This document shows, piece after piece, positions 17,500-25,258 of a stretch of 64,000 nucleotides of DNA. The notes beneath the pieces were generated by a model, which did not search any database, was not told where the DNA came from, and saw only the letters and a list, made by a program, of their open reading frames with translations. The stretch comes from Aquabacterium sp. NJ1. GTDB taxonomy: Bacteria > Pseudomonadota > Gammaproteobacteria > Burkholderiales > Burkholderiaceae_C. Every line of letters begins with the position of its first letter. The first letter of the stretch is position 1. The stretch spans positions 2,170,001 to 2,234,000 of the forward strand of contig NZ_JRKM01000001.1 of the NCBI RefSeq assembly GCF_000768065.1, read 5' to 3'. The position numbers and the translations under genes were made by a program.

Positions 17500-19161
17500 T
17501 CAGATGACCGTGCCGATGTCGTTCTGCACGATGACATCCAGTGCGCGCTCCACGATGGCCGCGATCGTCATCGACGGGTTGCAGGCACAAGTGGCACCAG
17601 GCATCAGCGCGCCATCGAGCACATACAGCCCGCGCTGGCCCTTGACGCGCCCTTCCGTGTCGCACACCACGCCCATGCAAGCGCCGCCCAGCGAGTGCCA
17701 GGTGGAGTTGACCAGGCTGTTGGTGTTGATCAGCGTGTCGTCCGGCCCCACGATGGTTCTGAGGCGATCCTTGATGCGCGCGGCCACCGCTGCATCACCC
17801 TTGGAAGGCCAGGTCAGCTCGACCTTGTCGGTGAGGTAGTTGTAGACGAACTTGCCGCGGCCATCGCTCATGCCGTAGCCCACCAGCATGGTGGCGTGCG
17901 TGTCTGACGAGGAGGTCGGCACCGCGCTGCCCACCGGCAACAGCGCCGACGACATCGCATCGGTGCCCGAGGCACTGGTGCCTTTGGAAGAAGGCGGCAG
18001 CGAAGCCTGGATCACCGTGTTGGCGGGCAGGCCCGGCGTCGCCCATTCCTTGCTGCCAAAGACCACCGGCCCGCCTTGCAAGGCACCGAAGGTCTCGGTC
18101 TTGCTCGACCACACGTAGATCTGGTCGCCGTTGGTGCCATAGCCCTCGCCCACACCGGCCGGCAGGCCCGGAATGTCGCCACGCGCCTTGGCACGCACCA
18201 GCAGCTTGGAGGTGTTGACCGTCCCTGCGGACAGGATCAGCGTCCTGGTGGTGATGACCTTGCGCTCCAGCACGGTGCCGGTTTCATCGGTGCGATCGGC
18301 GTACACCACCCATTGCCCATTGGAGGCGCGCACGATGCGGGTCACGTTGTGCTGCGCGGCCACCGTGGCATTGCCCGTGGCGATGGCCTGCGCCAGGTAG
18401 GTCACGTCCACCGAGTGCTTGCCGCCGTTGTTCACGCCCAGCGAGGCGTCGCCATTGGTGTACGAGGCCTTCATCTCGCCGCGCAGCTCGGCCAGTGCGT
18501 AGTTCCAGTCGATCGGCATCGGGATCTTTTCCAGATTGAAGCCGGCGGCCTGCACCTTCTGCGCGAACACGCGCGGCGCCTTGTAGTTCGGGCTGTTGAT
18601 GAGCTCGTCTGGCGCGGTGGCCACTTGCAGCATCTGCGCCACCCGCGGGTAGTAGATGCTGCGCATCGGCTCCCAGTCGATCTGCGGGAAGCAGGCCTTG
18701 AACAGGCTTTCCGTGGGCTGCAGCGTCATGCCCTGGTAGATGAGCGAGCCACCGCCCACGCAGGCCGGGGTGACGGCGACGATGCCCTTGCCCATGACGG
18801 GCTCCAGCAGACCCACATACGGGTTGAGGCCAATGCGCTTGCCATTGACCTCGGGCCAGATGCTGTAGAACAGGTCGCGCTTGTCCAGCGTCGTGGCATG
18901 CGGGAAGGTCTCGGCATTGGGGCCGGTGGGCCACCACTTGCCGCGCTCCAGCACCAGCACCTTGATACCCGCCTGCGCCAGCCGCAAGGCTGACACACCG
19001 CCACCAAAGCCCGAGCCAATGATCACCACACGCTCTTGCGAATGGGTGGTGGGGATCGCGGCCTGCGCGGCACCAGGCAGGGCGGCCCCGACGGTGGCGC
19101 CTGCGCTGGCAACGGTGGCGGCACTGCTGCCAAGGAATTTGCGTCGGGTCATGCGGCTCAT
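17500..19161 (-). CDS. cholesterol oxidase-like GMC oxidoreductase, Tat-exported
   Basis: A 553-residue flavoenzyme of the GMC family, closest in layout to class I cholesterol oxidases that oxidise and isomerise 3-beta-hydroxysterols. A twin-arginine signal (MTRRKFLG, then an Ala-rich stretch ending AQAA) is followed by the FAD dinucleotide-binding motif GSGFGGG (residues 49-55) and VLVLERGKWWP. The C-terminal catalytic region has NSTWHSLGGACMG and the ending LDGALMPGATCACNPSMTIAAIVER. The start at 19159-19161 is preferred because GAGGAG lies 6-7 nt upstream; the frame is open to 19257. Convergent with hipA. Other sterols or long-chain alcohols cannot be excluded as substrates. Confidence 0.88.
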   Translation of the reverse strand: MSRMTRRKFLGSSAATVASAGATVGAALPGAAQAAIPTTHSQERVVIIGSGFGGGVSALRLAQAGIKVLVLERGKWWPTGPNAETFPHATTLDKRDLFYSIWPEVNGKRIGLNPYVGLLEPVMGKGIVAVTPACVGGGSLIYQGMTLQPTESLFKACFPQIDWEPMRSIYYPRVAQMLQVATAPDELINSPNYKAPRVFAQKVQAAGFNLEKIPMPIDWNYALAELRGEMKASYTNGDASLGVNNGGKHSVDVTYLAQAIATGNATVAAQHNVTRIVRASNGQWVVYADRTDETGTVLERKVITTRTLILSAGTVNTSKLLVRAKARGDIPGLPAGVGEGYGTNGDQIYVWSSKTETFGALQGGPVVFGSKEWATPGLPANTVIQASLPPSSKGTSASGTDAMSSALLPVGSAVPTSSSDTHATMLVGYGMSDGRGKFVYNYLTDKVELTWPSKGDAAVAARIKDRLRTIVGPDDTLINTNSLVNSTWHSLGGACMGVVCDTEGRVKGQRGLYVLDGALMPGATCACNPSMTIAAIVERALDVIVQNDIGTVI

Positions 19162-19574
19162 GCGGGTCTCCTCAAAGATCAAAGTGATGCAAACAAAAAT
19201 GCCTGGTGGACGAAGTCCATTCAGTCGCATTCTTGTCAGCCGATCACCTCGCTTCAATAGCAGGACTGACCAAGCTATTAACTGGCAAGACCCAAATCAG
19301 GGAAAGTCCTGGGCTCGTCAAACAGCGCGCGCATCGCCACAGCGCCACTGTCGAGTTGGTCAACATGCAGGAGACCGAGACGGCCCGCCACCGTCAGGTC
19401 TGTTCGATCGCGCCCGCCCCCCGCAATCCAGTGGCACATAGTTGACATTGTCAACCATGCCATCGACAATGGTGACACCGTCAACCTTGAACCGCTTGTT
19501 CGTGCGCTGCACGACCGATTTGGCGAATTTTGAGCTGACTGGTGGGCCGTTCTGAGCGTCTAAGGAATCGCAGC
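19162..19574. other. 413-bp intergenic region between cholesterol oxidase and response regulator genes
   Basis: No convincing coding sequence. It separates the divergent cholesterol oxidase gene and a LuxR-type response-regulator gene. The right third contains the paired palindromes described separately at 19441-19485. The part next to the oxidase (19162-19300) shows only its ribosome-binding site and no clear promoter. Confidence 0.7.
19441..19485 (+). promoter_or_regulatory. paired GTTGACN3GTCAAC operator and promoter, upstream of response regulator 1
   Basis: Perfect palindrome GTTGACATTGTCAAC at 19441-19455 and a near-copy GGTGACACCGTCAAC at 19471-19485, centres 30 bp apart. The first includes TTGACA (19442-19447), a perfect -35 box. 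Exactly 17 bp further is GACAAT (19465-19470), a plausible -10, and the second palindrome starts immediately after it. Binding at either site would block RNA polymerase, so a repressor is likely. The same layout occurs at 22485-22530 and 33665-33710. Confidence 0.75.
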
Positions 19575-20330
19575 ATGAGTGGGACTGTCATTGCCGCCCC
19601 TGGGTCTGGGCAGCGCATGCGAATTGCGCTGGTCGAAAACAATCTGGCCCTCCGGGAGCAGCTTGGGCGAGCCATCGCCGAGAACGGCCGGTTTGAACTC
19701 TGGTTCGAAACGAGCAGCGCGGTAAGCGCGATGGAATGGACTCAGACCTGCTCTGTCGACAATTGGCCAGAGATCTGGCTGGTCGGCCTCCATCTGCAGG
19801 ACGGGCGTGGCCTGTCAGTGATCCGTCATGCCATTGGCTATAGAGCCGACACGCTCGCATTGGTCATTTCGGCATCGCTTGACGAGCAGGCCATCGTCGA
19901 CGCGGTCCAGGCTGGTGCGACGGGCTTCATCCAGACGGGCATGGGCGACAAGCAGTTCGCGAAAGACCTCGAACACGCCGTTGATGGCAACGTCCCCCTG
20001 TCACCCAAGATCGCCACGCGCTTTCTCAGCTCGTTCCGGCGCGCCATCACCACTGGCGGACACGCGGCGGCTTTGGATGCGGCCATGCCACTCAGGAAGG
20101 CCTCGTCAACGCAGGGCGACAATGCGCCCCCTCAGTTGACCGCACGCGAGAAGGCCATCCTGGACTGGCTGTCGAGAGGCTGTACGTATGGGGGCGCCGC
20201 TCAGCGCCTGCATATATCCGTGAACACCGTCAGGCACTGCATACGAGGCATCTATACCAAGCTGGGCGTCCACTCCAAGACGGATGCCATTGAAGAGGCC
20301 TGCAAGAGAAGGTGGCTGCAAGCGTCATGA
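19575..20330 (+). CDS. LuxR-family response regulator with degenerate receiver domain
   Basis: A 251-residue regulator with an N-terminal CheY-like receiver and a C-terminal LuxR/FixJ HTH (LTAREKAILDWLSRGCTYGGAAQRLHISVNTVRHCIRGIYTKLGVHS, about residues 190-235). The receiver lacks key residues. The phosphoacceptor Asp position is Gly71 (WLVGLHLQDG), the acidic pair is Glu21-Asn22, and the conserved Lys is Thr121. The paralogue at 22689 aligns without gaps here and keeps Asp71, Glu21-Asp22 and Lys121. Phosphorylation-independent activity is therefore likely. No histidine kinase is nearby. The ATG at 19575 with AAGGA upstream is preferred over 19542. Confidence 0.88.
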   Translation: MSGTVIAAPGSGQRMRIALVENNLALREQLGRAIAENGRFELWFETSSAVSAMEWTQTCSVDNWPEIWLVGLHLQDGRGLSVIRHAIGYRADTLALVISASLDEQAIVDAVQAGATGFIQTGMGDKQFAKDLEHAVDGNVPLSPKIATRFLSSFRRAITTGGHAAALDAAMPLRKASSTQGDNAPPQLTAREKAILDWLSRGCTYGGAAQRLHISVNTVRHCIRGIYTKLGVHSKTDAIEEACKRRWLQAS

Positions 20331-20406
20331 AGCCGTGTCCTCAACCAGCATCACAGACCGCGCTGCGGCATGGCGGGGATGCCACGCATCGATTCGGGCG
20401 CGGAGG

Positions 20407-20994
20407 CTAGGCTGTGAGGCCAAGGCGCTTTTTGATGCCACCCCGAGATGCAGCCAGGAGCTGCTCGGCCAGCGCGGCATGAGGCACGGCTCGAGACAAA
20501 GCCACGGCGCCCACCATTTCGGATACGACCGAGGCCGCCAGTGTTTCAGCGTCGGTTTGCCCCATGGCCATCAGCACCTCCGCGATGGCATCGACGAGGC
20601 GGGCCACGCCCGCTTCGAATCGCTTGCGCGCCAACAGCGGCAGACGGGCCACGTCCCCCGACAAGCTGACCAGCGGACAGCCCTTGTCACGGCGATCACG
20701 GTGGCGTGTGCTGAGGTACAACTCGATGTACTGGCCCATCCCTTCTGCCGGCGTCACGCCCTCGAAGCACTTTCGAAAGGTCTCATAGCGCTCATCGAAC
20801 ATGTGGTCAATGGCCTCGGCAATCAATTCATCCTTCGATTTGAAGTGCGCGTAAAAGCCACCGTGTGTCAGCCCCACCTTGGACATCAGGCCAGCCACGC
20901 CGATTTTGTCTGGCCCGTGCAAGCGGATGGCATCGGCCGCGGCCTTGACCACCTTGTCATGCGTGCGTTGTTTGTGTTCAGCTCCGTATCGCAT
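20407..20994 (-). CDS. TetR/AcrR family transcriptional regulator
   Basis: A 195-residue TetR repressor. The HTH lies at about residues 8-50 (THDKVVKAAADAIRLHGPDKIGVAGLMSKVGLTHGGFYAHFKSKDELI). The C-terminal ligand domain has a single notable motif DKGCPLVSLSGDVAR, seen in the TetR subgroup that also includes the protein at 39808 (ATGCTMAALGGDAAR). The ATG at 20992-20994 is chosen; a TTG at 21012 is in frame. It is divergent from the TesB-like thioesterase gene, which it probably controls, and convergent with response regulator 1. Confidence 0.9.
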   Translation of the reverse strand: MRYGAEHKQRTHDKVVKAAADAIRLHGPDKIGVAGLMSKVGLTHGGFYAHFKSKDELIAEAIDHMFDERYETFRKCFEGVTPAEGMGQYIELYLSTRHRDRRDKGCPLVSLSGDVARLPLLARKRFEAGVARLVDAIAEVLMAMGQTDAETLAASVVSEMVGAVALSRAVPHAALAEQLLAASRGGIKKRLGLTA

Positions 20995-21169
20995 GCTTCG
21001 CTCGTGTCCCAAGAAGTGGTCTTCATCATATCAATTGAGCAACCACCACCTCGAAGTTCGCGGGGCATCAAAAAGGAGGCTGAAAAGCGCCACGACATCG
21101 GTCGATCGGCCCAGCCAGGAATGGGCATCCCTGGTTCATGCGTCGTGTGCACTTTTTTTGCCGAGATAG

Positions 21170-21182
21170 TATGATGATCATA
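21170..21182. promoter_or_regulatory. palindromic operator candidate between tetR and thioesterase genes
   Basis: The perfect inverted repeat TATGAT-G-ATCATA lies 24 nt before the thioesterase start. The half-sequence TATGATGA recurs on the minus strand at 21023-21030, just upstream of the tetR start. Position and symmetry fit a TetR operator controlling both divergent genes. Confidence 0.5.
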
Positions 21183-21205
21183 ATTCAATATAACGGGTGC
21201 AGGCC

Positions 21206-22006
21206 ATGCCAGCAAAGCCCCCAGTCGTGATGAGCACACTTTCACAAATCATTCAGTCATTCTCTGTGGCGGAGGGTTTCAACACGCCCCCCAACTGGCG
21301 CCAGGGCCGCACGATCTATGGCGGCCTCTCTGTTGCGCTGGCACTCCAGGCTGCCCTGCAGGCTGGCCCGGCTGATCTGCCACCACTCAAATCTGCGCAG
21401 ATTCTTTTTGTGGGCCCTGGCGTTGATGGCCTCAGCTTCAAGGCGCAGGTCTTGCGGCAAGGCAAGTCGGCCACCATGATCGCCGTGGATGGGATGGAAG
21501 ACGACAAGCTCATGCTGCGGGTGTGCTTCCTGTTCGCCCACCCGCGCGACAGTGCGGTGCAGCACGACCTGAGCGCCCACCCCGTCGTCAAGCCGCCCGC
21601 TGGTTGCCCCCGCCTTCAGGAGACCGCGCAGACCCCCAGTCACCTGAGCAATTTCGAAATCCGGTGGGCCGGCCCGAATCTCCCCGTCTCGGGCAGCGAG
21701 CACCCTGAGTTCCTGGCGTGGGTTCGCCACCATGATGCTTCGAGCGTAGACCCCGCCGTTGCATTGCTCGCCTTGGGAGACTGCCTGCCGCCCGGTGCCA
21801 TGGCCTGCTTCAAGTCCTTTGCGCCCATCAGTTCCATCACCTGGAATCTGGATCTGGCCATGCCCGCCCCTTCCGGTGATTGGTTCTTGCTGCGCTCGAC
21901 CAGCCAACGTGCGCGTAACGGCTACTCATTCCAGACCATGGACATGTGGGACGCACACGACCAACTGATATTGGCTGGCAGCCAGACCGTGGCCATCTTC
22001 GCCTAG
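21206..22006 (+). CDS. TesB-like acyl-CoA thioesterase family protein
   Basis: A 266-residue double-hotdog protein of the acyl-CoA thioesterase II/TesB-like group, which hydrolyses acyl-CoA to free acid and CoA. Recognisable parts are the N-terminal GFNTPPNWRQGRTIYGGLSVALAL, corresponding to the family's FGG helix region, the first-domain end DDKLMLRVCFLFA, and in the second domain SSITWNLDLAMP followed by DWFLLRSTSQRARNGYSFQTMDMWD. The ATG at 21206 is used; GTG 21197 or ATG 21230 are also possible. Divergent from a TetR gene. A role in fatty-acid or sterol side-chain breakdown fits the neighbourhood (inference). Confidence 0.82.
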   Translation: MPAKPPVVMSTLSQIIQSFSVAEGFNTPPNWRQGRTIYGGLSVALALQAALQAGPADLPPLKSAQILFVGPGVDGLSFKAQVLRQGKSATMIAVDGMEDDKLMLRVCFLFAHPRDSAVQHDLSAHPVVKPPAGCPRLQETAQTPSHLSNFEIRWAGPNLPVSGSEHPEFLAWVRHHDASSVDPAVALLALGDCLPPGAMACFKSFAPISSITWNLDLAMPAPSGDWFLLRSTSQRARNGYSFQTMDMWDAHDQLILAGSQTVAIFA

Positions 22007-22080
22007 CTGTGCCCGGTCTGCGGTGACGCAGCAAGACGCCGACGGCCGCCTGAATCGCCACCACCATTCAAGGATCGCCC

Positions 22081-22302
22081 ATGCCGCACTCACCGCAAGC
22101 ACCGTCGAGTCACCCCCCGCTGTGGCGCCGCATGGTTCAACATGTGAAAGCCCTTCTTGCCGCTAGCGCAGACACCATGATCGACGTGGACGAGGGGCCT
22201 TACGCCAGCCTGGAAAGACGCGTCCGCGCCCTGGAAGCCGCGCAAAGGCAGGTACGCCGCGAAACGACCGCAAAGCCCGACACAGACGCCGCGTCGGGCT
22301 GA
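22081..22302 (+). CDS. small hypothetical protein, 73 aa
   Basis: A possible 73-residue protein with AAGGA 7 nt before the ATG. It contains a short region of predicted coiled-coil (LERRVRALEAAQRQVRRE, about residues 44-61) and no recognised domain. It lies 74 nt after the thioesterase gene on the same strand. Support is limited to the start signal and plausible composition. Confidence 0.4.
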   Translation: MPHSPQAPSSHPPLWRRMVQHVKALLAASADTMIDVDEGPYASLERRVRALEAAQRQVRRETTAKPDTDAASG

Positions 22303-22688
22303 GCAGCGCCTTCTGCATTGCCCCTATCAGGACTCGATTGGTCAGCGTGGTGAAACCCGACTCAAAGGGCTTCACCAGATGGGGGGGGCGTGCTGGTCGG
22401 ACATGACGCTCACGCCATGACAGGGTGGATGACCAGTCCTGGCGCTTCAAGCAAAGCGACATAAGGCCTCATCTCGCGCCACGAGTTGACACTGTCAACA
22501 CAAATGAGCAAAATTGTAGACAGTGTCAACCTACGCCACTTGTCTACCTGTATGAAGAAGGTGCCAGACCGTTGTCTGCGTGACTTCCTTGCTGCGTTGC
22601 ATGTGGCGCTCGATCGGTATGCCGCACAGGCATGGCGCTGCCGAAATAAGCAGCCGAGCGAGCATCTGTACTGCAGAAGGAATCGCGA
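22303..22688. other. 386-bp intergenic region before response regulator 2
   Basis: No convincing gene. It contains the operator pair at 22485-22530. From the predicted start site (about 22521) there would be a leader of roughly 165 nt before the ATG at 22689. The leader is less GC-rich than the surroundings, and I saw no riboswitch or terminator in it. Confidence 0.6.
22485..22530 (+). promoter_or_regulatory. paired GTTGACN3GTCAAC operator and promoter, upstream of response regulator 2
   Basis: Perfect palindrome GTTGACACTGTCAAC at 22485-22499 and near-copy GTAGACAGTGTCAAC at 22516-22530, centres 31 bp apart. TTGACA (22486-22491) and CAAAAT (22509-22514) form a -35/-10 pair with a 17-bp spacer. 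The second palindrome follows the -10 directly. The geometry is the same as at 19441-19485 and 33665-33710. Confidence 0.75.
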
Positions 22689-23441
22689 ATGAACAGCCCC
22701 GCCTGTGTAGAAGCCAAGGCAGATCGGCGCCTGCGCGTTGCGCTGATTGAGGATGAACTGGAAGTGCGGCACAGGTTGGCCAAGGCCATCTCCGCGACAG
22801 ACCGCTTCGAACTCTGGTTTGAATCGGGCTCGGTGAGAGGCGCACAGGAATGGATATCGTCATGTCCCTTTTCACAGTGGCCTGACGTCTGGCTGGTGGA
22901 CATCGGGCTACCCGATGGCTCCGGCTTGACCGTGATCAAGGAGGTGATGTTCGCGCAGCCGAGCTCCCTCGCGCTGGTGATGTCGCCCATTGCCGATGAT
23001 GCGTCCATCATCGCGGCCATTCGAGCAGGCGCGATGGGGTTTGTGAACAAGCACGCCGGCGACGCGCGGCTGCTGGAGCACCTGGAACAAGCAGCTGATG
23101 GTGGCGCCCTGATCCCCCCTCATATCGCGGGTCGTCTGCTTGACTGCTTCAAGCGAAGCATGTCGGGCGACACGACCGTTACAGCGCATGGGTCGAGCAC
23201 CTTGACCACACCGGATCTCTGGGGCCAGGCGAATGCTGGTGCCACGCTGACCATCAGAGAGAAAGCCGTGCTGGATGGGTTGGCGCACGGTTATGGCTAT
23301 GAGGAGGCCGCGCAACGACTTCAGATTTCCCTGAACACCTTGCGCAACCACGTGCGTGGCATCTACACAAAGCTGGGTGTTCACTCGAAGGTCGACGCCA
23401 TCAACGAGGCGCGCAAACGGCGCTGGCTGGAACCGACCTAG
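22689..23441 (+). CDS. LuxR-family response regulator with intact receiver
   Basis: A 250-residue response regulator, gapless paralogue of the protein at 19575 over the receiver. The receiver has the acidic pair Glu21-Asp22, phosphoacceptor Asp71 (WLVDIGLPDGSG), Ser99 and Lys121, so it should accept phosphate from a histidine kinase, which is not in this window. The LuxR-type HTH is LTIREKAVLDGLAHGYGYEEAAQRLQISLNTLRNHVRGIYTKLGVHS. AAGGAATCGCGA precedes the ATG at 22689. The promoter carries the same operator pair as its paralogue, which points to duplication of promoter plus gene or to shared control. Confidence 0.92.
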   Translation: MNSPACVEAKADRRLRVALIEDELEVRHRLAKAISATDRFELWFESGSVRGAQEWISSCPFSQWPDVWLVDIGLPDGSGLTVIKEVMFAQPSSLALVMSPIADDASIIAAIRAGAMGFVNKHAGDARLLEHLEQAADGGALIPPHIAGRLLDCFKRSMSGDTTVTAHGSSTLTTPDLWGQANAGATLTIREKAVLDGLAHGYGYEEAAQRLQISLNTLRNHVRGIYTKLGVHSKVDAINEARKRRWLEPT

Positions 23442-23700
23442 ATCCATGCCGCATGCCGGCTTCGAGCACGACCCGCTTCGTCATCCGGCCGCGTCACCGC
23501 GGTCGTCAATGCCTATTGAATGAAGGCACGCATCGCGCCCTGTGGAGCCACTCGAAAAGGGGGACATGAGCATGCCACGCATACGACCCGATGCGCGGCA
23601 AGACAAGCCTGGGCACCATGACATCACTGCAGATGCAATGAGGCCAACAGCCCCAAGCACTGCAAGTCACTCAACCACCTTGACCTTCAAAGGAAGACAC

Positions 23701-24426
23701 ATGCGATACACGTCGTTCAAACCACTCCTCGCTGCGTTTGCAGCTGCACTGAGCTGCGCAGCACATGCGTCCGGCCCTGCTTATACCTTCACCGATGGCA
23801 GCGGCATCCTGACCTTCACGTCGAACTCGCTGGCCGCCCTCAATACAGCTGGCGTGACGGTGACGGCCGCTGCACCCGCCTCCTTCGATGGCAGCAAGAT
23901 CACGATGACATCCGACGATGCGCACGTGGTCTGGAACGACAAGTTCGACATCCAGTCGATGACGGGCTACGGTGGTTTCACGCTGACATCGTCCACCACC
24001 AAGGGCGCGCAGGTCGTGCTGACCAACATCCAGCTGGACCCCACTGCGGCCATTGTCTATGCCGACGCGGTCACCTCGTCCTTCTCGAACTCCTTCGGGG
24101 CATACCAAGGCAAGACCATCTCGCACATGGCCCTGTTCTCGGGCAACCTGGTCGGCAGCAGCAACATCGTGGCCTCTGGCGGGAACGTGAACACGGCCAT
24201 CCAGAACCTCGCGCTGTCCAGCGTGTCCATCCCTGAACTCGGCAACGCGCTGGGTGTCCCGACCTTTATCCAGCAGGCCCTGTTCCCCAGCATCAACTTC
24301 GGTCAGATTGCTTTGGTAGGCACGTTCAAACCCACGGTGGCCGTGCCTGAACCATCGACCTATGCCTTGATGGGCATCGGCCTCGTGGGCTTGACCTTGA
24401 CCCAACGTCGGCGCGCACGCAAGTAA
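23701..24426 (+). CDS. PEP-CTERM sorting domain protein 1
   Basis: A 241-residue exported protein. A Sec signal peptide (residues 1-23, ending AAHA-S) is followed by a Ser/Thr/Ala-rich beta-type body and a C-terminal PEP-CTERM signal: VPEPSTYALMGIGLVGLTL then QRRRARK. Such signals are recognised by exosortase (EpsH/XrtA), which removes the tail at the outer side of the inner membrane; no exosortase gene lies in this window. AAAGGAAG precedes the ATG at 23701, and an in-frame start at 23542 lacks the signal peptide. Followed by a rho-independent terminator. Its biochemical role is unknown. Confidence 0.88.
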   Translation: MRYTSFKPLLAAFAAALSCAAHASGPAYTFTDGSGILTFTSNSLAALNTAGVTVTAAAPASFDGSKITMTSDDAHVVWNDKFDIQSMTGYGGFTLTSSTTKGAQVVLTNIQLDPTAAIVYADAVTSSFSNSFGAYQGKTISHMALFSGNLVGSSNIVASGGNVNTAIQNLALSSVSIPELGNALGVPTFIQQALFPSINFGQIALVGTFKPTVAVPEPSTYALMGIGLVGLTLTQRRRARK

Positions 24427-24465
24427 CGCCCCCCTGCTCTTTCTGTTCTCGACTCCACTTTATTT

Positions 24466-24491
24466 GGCCGCTTCGCGCGGCCGCTTTTTTT
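24466..24491 (+). terminator. rho-independent terminator after PEP-CTERM gene 1
   Basis: A GC-rich stem GGCCGC-ttcgc-GCGGCC (24466-24482) is followed by GC and seven T residues. It lies 40 nt after the stop of the first PEP-CTERM gene and just before the ribosome-binding site of the second, so it may act as an attenuating terminator between the two. Confidence 0.8.
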
Positions 24492-24502
24492 CGAGGTGAC
24501 GC

Positions 24503-25258
24503 ATGGCTCGTTCTATCCGCCCCGCAGCACTGCTGGTTCTCACGGCCGCCACTTTCCATATTCAGGCCTGGTCCACGCCTTTGACATTGAACACAAGCTG
24601 GCTTGACGCCAACGCCATGTTGTACATGAGCAGAGACGTCCAACAAGCCTTGGCCGTATCGGGCATTGAGGTGTCTGCCAGCGGCAAGGCCACCGAAGTC
24701 GGGACGGGTGTGTTCAATTTGCAGGTGACCCAAAGCACCATGGACATCAAGCTCCTGCCACCCGCGCTCAGCCTTCTGGGCGCAGAGGTGGCCGGTTCAT
24801 CCCTGGACTTCTACAACACGCTGTCGCACACCAAAGCCAGCCTGGCCAACTTGGGGATCGACTTCAACACGCATATCGTGAGCGGGGACATCATCAGTGC
24901 GGCGGGCACAAGCCGAGCCGACTTGCTCACCTTCTCGGTCACGCAACCCCTGACCTTCAGCCTGAAAGATGGCATCTCGTTCAGACTGGGCCTGGGCGAC
25001 ATCCATTTCACACAGGATGCGGCCCAGCGGTTTGCCACCGCGATGAGCCTGCCTGACTTCATGGTGCCGGTGCTCACGCAGATTGACTTCGGCACCATCG
25101 ACAACAAAGTTGTCCCATGGTTCAGGACGCCCGTCGCGGCTGTGCCCGAGCCGACCACAGCTTGCATGCTGCTCATCGGCTGCGCGGGCATCGCCGCCAC
25201 CATCGGCCGGCGAAAGCATGCGCTTGGCATGGCCACGGGCAAGGCAGGGAGCGTCTGA
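24503..25258 (+). CDS. PEP-CTERM sorting domain protein 2
   Basis: A 251-residue exported protein with a signal peptide (MARSIRPAALLVLTAATFHI through about residue 24). The body resembles PEP-CTERM protein 1 in layout: DANAMLYMSRDVQQALAVSGIEVSASG parallels SNSLAALNTAGVTVTAAAP. A C-terminal sorting signal (AVPEPTTACMLLIGCAGIAATIGRRKH) is followed by about 12 extra residues beyond the basic cluster, longer than usual. GAGGTGACGC precedes the ATG. The stop overlaps the ATG of the OmpW-like gene by one base, indicating coupled expression. Confidence 0.85.
   Translation: MARSIRPAALLVLTAATFHIQAWSTPLTLNTSWLDANAMLYMSRDVQQALAVSGIEVSASGKATEVGTGVFNLQVTQSTMDIKLLPPALSLLGAEVAGSSLDFYNTLSHTKASLANLGIDFNTHIVSGDIISAAGTSRADLLTFSVTQPLTFSLKDGISFRLGLGDIHFTQDAAQRFATAMSLPDFMVPVLTQIDFGTIDNKVVPWFRTPVAAVPEPTTACMLLIGCAGIAATIGRRKHALGMATGKAGSV

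Noticed and set aside
22370..22400. G-rich tract as a quadruplex or slippage site
   Set aside because: A single run of eight G in noncoding sequence, without further G-tracts close enough to form a quadruplex.
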